DNA of 7,042 bases from positions 1 to 7,042 of the forward strand of contig JAENXH010000068.1 of the NCBI GenBank assembly GCA_016649585.1, read 5' to 3'. Under the pieces are notes generated by a model, which saw nothing but the letters and a program-made list of their open reading frames with translations, made no database searches and was not told the DNA's origin. Numbering within the stretch: position 1 is the first letter of the stretch; every line of letters begins with the position of its first letter. The stretch is from Methanosarcinales archaeon. Its GTDB lineage: Archaea; Halobacteriota; Syntropharchaeia; Alkanophagales; Methanospirareceae. The position numbers were made by a program, and so were the translations under genes. Below are positions 6,501 through 7,042 of this stretch, one piece after another.

Positions 6501-6729
6501 AACCTGGAACGGCTACGACGGTGATTGGAATAACATCTCTTTTAACAAAACGTTCACTCTTTTTGAAGGCGAAACATACAACTACAGTATTCGCACTGGC
6601 TCTTATCCACAGATTCACCAAACACCCGCACTGTTAACATCAAACGGCTGGATAAACTGCACTGAGTTCATAGATGCAAATGGGAGGGTTTATTATGACT
6701 GGATACCGGCATTTAAACTGTTTATTTAG
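3511..6729 (+). CDS. secreted C25 (gingipain-like) cysteine peptidase with modular surface tail
   Basis: The 1072-residue protein is an extracellular cysteine endopeptidase of family C25. Residues 1-29 are a Sec signal peptide (hydrophobic 9-27, probable cleavage after ASA at 29). A propeptide-like region follows to about 210, with GEPALPMKSIYLVIPP at 87-102. The catalytic domain spans about 255-628. It has NHVGHGN with the presumed catalytic His488 and TISCYSNAFD with Cys523. The 35-residue separation resembles that in gingipain R, and the domain closes with NLLGDPELPIW (616-626). Then come an Ig-like linker (about 635-715), a fibronectin-III-like domain (about 718-812), a Cys-rich region (14 Cys within 815-933) and a final beta-rich domain (936-1072). 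I count 37 N-glycosylation sequons, 28 of them after residue 630, as expected of an exported archaeal glycoprotein. No C-terminal membrane helix or sorting motif is visible, so it is probably released or held non-covalently. Substrate and specificity are unknown. It lies between cobT and cbiZ but has its own promoter. Confidence 0.88.
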   Translation: MTRENCKHIFIGLCIIFLFFLAITAVASATTAEDAKVAEIQNAIKKNSIDEKIATNMEFNASDLSSYTFENYDLVKLKGCQLKRSVGEPALPMKSIYLVIPPTAQITGISVVSSKDREIEGEYTILPAQPPVPTSSLTYQNETRFVAQKASVYSSSDSYPGDIVRYTGEGNLRGYKIVSLVLFPIQYVPVEKKLVFYTNITLCINYTATPEALDEDVTAASRNSRFTSIVKKTVSNPDSVDTYQNFVRSTGAHDDVKYVIITNDVMKEAFQPLADWKTKKGVPAKVVTVSSIEANYSGNDTQEEIRNFIKYAITTWNTEWILLGGDTDVVQHRGAYGNVSGEAALGDYWVDYNIPTDLYYSDLDGNWNADGDSIYGEVADYVNLYPDVFVGRAPVNTIAEAQTFVNKTLQYEKNPPIDYELDMLFLAEKLWDDPVTWGGAAKNIIDTVYIPPKYDPITKKYEMYDNISRQIAINEMNAGPHIVNHVGHGNTGCFCVGSGCIYRSDADGLYNSPKNFILYTISCYSNAFDSNSLSEHFMNNLNGGTVSYIGNSRYGFFIVGYPGEGPSDLYDQEFFNSLFADNLYHLGETVADSKVAYISLSQQDGNGMRWLQYAINLLGDPELPIWTETPQNFTIHKPSEITANITQEIIVQVLNGTEPVQNATVCIMKSDDDIYNVSATDSSGNVSFLVSLSVGVLNATVTKHNFIPNESLVLVVASSAPIISSSTHPDEDTRYCNRNATFNWTTPSDPSGIACYSYTLDNSSTTAPDETCDTTENTTSYTNLTSGTWYFHARAKNNDSQWGPAGHYRVMIENCSANDGWVNTSNTQWVNDTACTEKEQQEQEYYDYFCDNGNCSFIVTDTQWIDTGTTRNKPYGSDCGCTVNNTLKRCYGGTCSDTRICNSSICNADVYCDGKQPGEESGTDSNCDYTCKCQGPEAIFDTGKPLNPYPSISRTHNGTIKLNESVSVSKLYTLPCSGTGGHTEYARIWNLTLNATATWNGYDGDWNNISFNKTFTLFEGETYNYSIRTGSYPQIHQTPALLTSNGWINCTEFIDANGRVYYDWIPAFKLFI
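5950..6312 (+). other. Cys-rich module in the peptidase tail, with internal TQW repeat
   Basis: Residues 814-934 of the peptidase hold 14 cysteines, several in close pairs (CDNGNC, CGC, CKC). The module has a partly repeated core: NTQWVNDTAC at 826-835 and DTQWIDTGTT at 861-870, separated by an acidic EKEQQEQEYYDYFC stretch. The repeat is also visible in the DNA (CAGTGGGTTAACGATAC and CAGTGGATCGATACC). From memory, similar Asp-Gly-Trp and Gln-Trp Cys-rich units recur in predicted surface proteins of anaerobic archaea. Disulfides would be expected outside the cell. Function is unknown. Confidence 0.5.
6316..6726 (+). other. C-terminal surface domain of the peptidase
   Basis: Residues 936-1072 form a separate beta-rich unit with recognisable landmarks: IFDTG, YPSISRTHNGTIK, VSKLYTLPCSGTGGHTEYA, ATWNGYDGDWNNISF, ETYNYSIRTGSYPQIHQ, NGWINCTEFIDANG and DWIPAFKL. 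From memory, this pattern ends many otherwise unrelated predicted surface proteins of methanogens and related archaea. That suggests a portable attachment or recognition domain. It carries two cysteines (976, 1050) and eight sequons. I know of no established function, and the family statement cannot be checked from the window. Confidence 0.5.
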
Positions 6730-6739
6730 CAAAGGTTTC

Positions 6740-6749
6740 TTTTTAAAAG
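6740..6749 (+). promoter_or_regulatory. TATA box of cbiZ
   Basis: TTTTTAAAAG is centred about 30 bases before the cbiZ ATG at 6775 and predicts transcription starting within a few bases of that ATG, so the message is probably leaderless. No good Shine-Dalgarno site is present. The T-run within it may also end the peptidase transcript, whose stop codon is only about ten bases upstream. Confidence 0.5.
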
Positions 6750-6774
6750 TACAAAAACGTTTTGAGTAACTAAC

Positions 6775-7042
6775 ATGGAAATGGAAATAGAGAAAACGCA
6801 AGAATATATCGCCGTGCACGGAGATTTCAACGTGCTGAGTTCCGCAGTTTATAACGGGGGTTTCGTAAAGGCGAAAACGATACTCAATGTTACAGTAAGC
6901 AATGACTTTAACGAAAATGCTATTGCACTCTTCGATTCTTTTGCGAAGGAAGAAGGGTTAGGCGAACTCGTTGGCTTGATGACCGCCGTCAAGATGGAGA
7001 ATGCAAGGATAGTAGAGAAAGAGGATGTAACTGCTATTATAA
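6775..7042 (+). CDS. cbiZ: adenosylcobinamide amidohydrolase CbiZ (partial, runs off the window)
   Basis: Only the first 89 codons are present. CbiZ cleaves the aminopropanol amide of adenosylcobinamide to give adenosylcobyric acid, letting archaea salvage incomplete corrinoids into their own cobamide pathway. The family hallmark VLSSAVYNGGFVKAKTILNV appears at residues 20-39 and VGLMTAVKMENARIV at about 69-83. The open frame continues to the window edge. The start is fixed by an in-frame TGA at 6763-6765, leaving ATG 6775 as the first Met. A second ATG two codons later is possible. The gene is 45 bases after the peptidase stop with its own TATA box, so it is probably transcribed alone or with later genes. 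Together with cobT it marks a cobamide-related neighbourhood. Confidence 0.88.
   Translation, partial: MEMEIEKTQEYIAVHGDFNVLSSAVYNGGFVKAKTILNVTVSNDFNENAIALFDSFAKEEGLGELVGLMTAVKMENARIVEKEDVTAII

Noticed and set aside
1..7042. CRISPR array, tRNA or intact insertion sequence.
   Set aside because: No regularly spaced repeats, cloverleaf with a T-loop, or transposase frame with terminal inverted repeats was seen on either strand.

Overview
The window looks archaeal, most likely from an anaerobic, methanogen- or methane-oxidiser-like euryarchaeon. The reasons are AT-rich TATA-type promoters with short or absent leaders, GGTGA-type Shine-Dalgarno sites, a HTH-ACT regulator of the archaeal COG2150 type, the archaeal cobinamide amidohydrolase CbiZ, and a secreted, sequon-rich C25 peptidase with archaeal surface modules. 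No rRNA or other lineage marker is present, so the placement is an inference.

Layout. Bases 1-198 hold no gene, but they contain three short, near-perfect hairpins, the most conspicuous being a 27-bp palindrome at 128-154. The mobA gene (199-843, minus) makes the guanylyltransferase for molybdenum/tungsten cofactor. It is divergent from a small two-helix membrane protein with a cytoplasmic coiled coil (972-1295, plus). Next is a COG2150-type HTH-ACT regulator (1385-1897, plus) with an imperfect dyad centred on its TATA box. Immediately downstream, at 1917-1992, is what looks like the start of another gene broken by a one-base frameshift and cut short. cobT (minus, ending at 1987) converges on it. 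The intergenic stretch 3089-3510 upstream of cobT holds the promoters of the flanking genes and short minus-strand open stretches that look like decayed coding DNA. A large secreted C25 cysteine peptidase (3511-6729, plus) follows. The window ends inside cbiZ (6775 onward, plus), which has its own TATA box 30 bp upstream.

How the genes relate. cobT and cbiZ both serve cobamide (B12-type cofactor) metabolism. CbiZ removes the aminopropanol arm from salvaged adenosylcobinamide to give adenosylcobyric acid, and CobT activates the lower-ligand base. mobA serves the pterin-based Mo/W cofactor of enzymes such as formate or formylmethanofuran dehydrogenases. The peptidase is an extracellular protein sitting between the two cobamide genes, with no evident biochemical link to them. 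I do not see a clear undescribed multi-gene system. The most rewarding items are the modular tail of the peptidase, a Glu-to-Asp change at an active-site position of CobT, the promoter dyad of the ACT regulator, and the two candidate gene remnants.
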